A stretch of DNA of 7,852 nucleotides from Candidatus Poribacteria bacterium (GTDB lineage Bacteria; Poribacteria; WGA-4E; PCPOR2b): NCBI GenBank assembly GCA_027296925.1, contig JAPUIP010000639.1, forward strand, positions 1-7,852. Reading direction: 5' to 3'. Made by a program: the position numbers and the translations under genes. Below the pieces are notes generated by a model. It saw nothing but the letters and a program-made list of their open reading frames with translations. It searched no databases and had not been told where the DNA came from. Shown piece after piece: positions 7,366 to 7,852 of this stretch (position 1 is the first letter of the stretch; each line of letters starts with the position of its first letter).

Positions 7366-7395
7366 AGTATACCGGATTTTCCGCTTTATTGACAA
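7366..7395 (-). promoter_or_regulatory. Sigma-70-like promoter of the membrane protein/esterase unit
   Basis: On the minus strand TTGTCA (7390-7395, five of six to the -35 consensus) and TATACT (7366-7371, five of six to the -10 consensus) are 18 bases apart. Transcription would start near 7359, giving a leader of about 23 bases to the ATG at 7336 or 44 bases to the ATG at 7315. It lies downstream of the terminator of the previous gene, as expected for a new unit. Confidence 0.6.
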
Positions 7396-7410
7396 CCTAA
7401 AAAAGTTGTC
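7391..7410. promoter_or_regulatory. Candidate operator: inverted repeat over the -35 box
   Basis: GACAAC, an A-rich 8-base spacer, then GTTGTC. Both 6-base arms are perfect and one arm covers most of the -35 hexamer. Size, symmetry and placement fit a binding site for a dimeric repressor. No regulator gene is in the window, so the binding protein is unknown. Confidence 0.5.
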
Positions 7411-7473
7411 CATCTGTTACGGTGCCTTATGCCACCCGGTATTTTTCAACGGCCTTAGCCGCGGGGCCAGGCC

Positions 7474-7508
7474 AAAAAGAGGGGGCGAACCTTTTCAGTT
7501 TCGCCCCT
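7474..7508 (-). terminator. Intrinsic terminator downstream of the LamG-like gene
   Basis: An 8-bp perfect stem (7482-7489 with 7500-7507, GGGGCGAA/TTCGCCCC, plus a G-T pair outside) with a 10-base loop is followed on the minus strand by CTC and then TTTTT (A run at 7474-7478). It lies 71 bases past the stop codon at 7579 and separates that gene from the promoter at 7366-7395. Confidence 0.85.
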
Positions 7509-7521
7509 TAGAGATACGAAT

Positions 7522-7548
7522 CAAGTGGCGACAATATCATGCCACTTG
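7522..7548. repeat. Perfect 8-bp inverted repeat in the 3' leader of the LamG-like gene
   Basis: CAAGTGGC (7522-7529), an 11-base AT-rich loop, then GCCACTTG (7541-7548). It lies between the stop codon and the terminator hairpin and has no T run after it in the minus direction. It may be a transcript-stabilising hairpin or a protein-binding site. The remaining part of the gap 7337-7578 shows no gene. Confidence 0.6.
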
Positions 7549-7578
7549 CCATCAATAATTAACATGTAATAACTATGG

Positions 7579-7852
7579 TTATCGGGCTTTGAGCTTGCCC
7601 CAAATTGTTGTCAATTTGCCACCGGCTTCAACAGCCCGCTTCGTATTGGGAAGATCTACTGCCACGATCTCGGCCGCTCCTTCTAGCCGTCCATCTGGGC
7701 CCACGGGGGCAAAGTTCGCGATTGTTGCCCTCCCCACAACTTCATCAAAATGGTAGAGCGCCGTTGTATCGGCATCAGGTTCAAACGGTGCTTCAGGAGG
7801 ATCGAAGTCGCCATCGTAGCGGATGACTTTCGATACGCGGAACTCATCAATC
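7579..7852 (-). CDS. LamG/concanavalin A-like domain protein, C-terminal fragment
   Basis: The last 90 residues and the TAA stop (7579-7581) of a gene whose start lies beyond the right edge. The visible part opens with I-D-E-F-R-V-S-K-V-I-R-Y, which matches the closing strand of LamG/laminin-G-like lectin domains (usual form I-D-E-V-R-I-S), followed by F-x-P-P-x-x-P-F-E-P-D-A-D-T. Then A-L-Y-H-F-D-E (31-37) looks like the opening of a second, degenerate copy, which ends in a short tail, G-K-L-T-T-I-W-G-K-L. Such proteins are normally exported and bind glycans, but the signal peptide would be outside the window. A hairpin and a terminator follow, so it belongs to a separate transcription unit from the membrane-protein gene. 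LamG assignment from a fragment is good; the exact role is unknown. Confidence 0.75.
   Translation of the reverse strand, partial: IDEFRVSKVIRYDGDFDPPEAPFEPDADTTALYHFDEVVGRATIANFAPVGPDGRLEGAAEIVAVDLPNTKRAVEAGGKLTTIWGKLKAR

Noticed and set aside
7451..7473. GGCC-rich imperfect repeat next to the terminator
   Set aside because: Only 4-5 bases pair and the element is not symmetrical; likely chance in a GC-rich patch.
7328..7558. 76-codon plus-strand frame in the gap upstream of the membrane protein
   Set aside because: It runs through the promoter, the terminator hairpin and the inverted repeats, and has no recognisable domain or ribosome site.
7569..7582. Small inverted repeat ATAAC-N4-GTTAT over the LamG-like stop codon
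   Set aside because: Five-base AT-rich arms are expected by chance and add nothing beyond the two stronger hairpins nearby.
7605..7826. 73-codon plus-strand frame at the right edge
   Set aside because: Antisense to the LamG-like C terminus, whose motif content is clear on the other strand.

Overview
The window looks like part of a genome from an uncultivated, Poribacteria-like bacterium; Candidatus Poribacteria is my best guess, inferred from protein style and not from a marker gene. The clues are a secreted enzyme ending in paired dockerin calcium loops (D-V-N-x-D-G-x-V-N), a cohesin-like beta domain and a YPNPFNP/FlgD-like C-terminal domain; a large multi-pass protein of the DUF6785/DUF6784 type; a Gfo/Idh/MocA oxidoreductase; and a LamG-type protein fragment. 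I see no RNA gene, insertion sequence, CRISPR array or phage gene.

All five genes lie on the minus strand, so transcription runs from high to low coordinates. At the right edge is the C-terminal end of a LamG-like protein (7579 to beyond 7852). It is followed by a perfect 8-bp inverted repeat and a good intrinsic terminator, which closes the upstream transcription unit. A new unit then begins: a promoter-like element with a perfect inverted repeat over its -35 box lies just before the membrane protein (5393-7336). After 66 bases with no visible promoter or terminator comes a 914-residue secreted multidomain esterase (2582-5326). A 137-base gap with a possible weak promoter and a tandem 12-mer leads to the Gfo/Idh/MocA oxidoreductase (1410-2444). 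A 236-base gap holds a perfect palindrome and an extended -10 promoter. The last gene encodes an exported alpha/alpha-toroid protein of the prenyltransferase/squalene-cyclase repeat type (67-1173), and a strong intrinsic terminator closes the block (16-43).

The genes could form a small scavenging module: an exported esterase acts on an ester-bearing, perhaps carbohydrate, substrate; the membrane protein is a candidate permease; and the cytoplasmic oxidoreductase processes a sugar or cyclitol product. This is inferred from position and family only. No substrate is shown by the sequence, and the toroid protein has no assignable role. The most distinctive item is the esterase architecture, with dockerin and cohesin-like modules in one chain.
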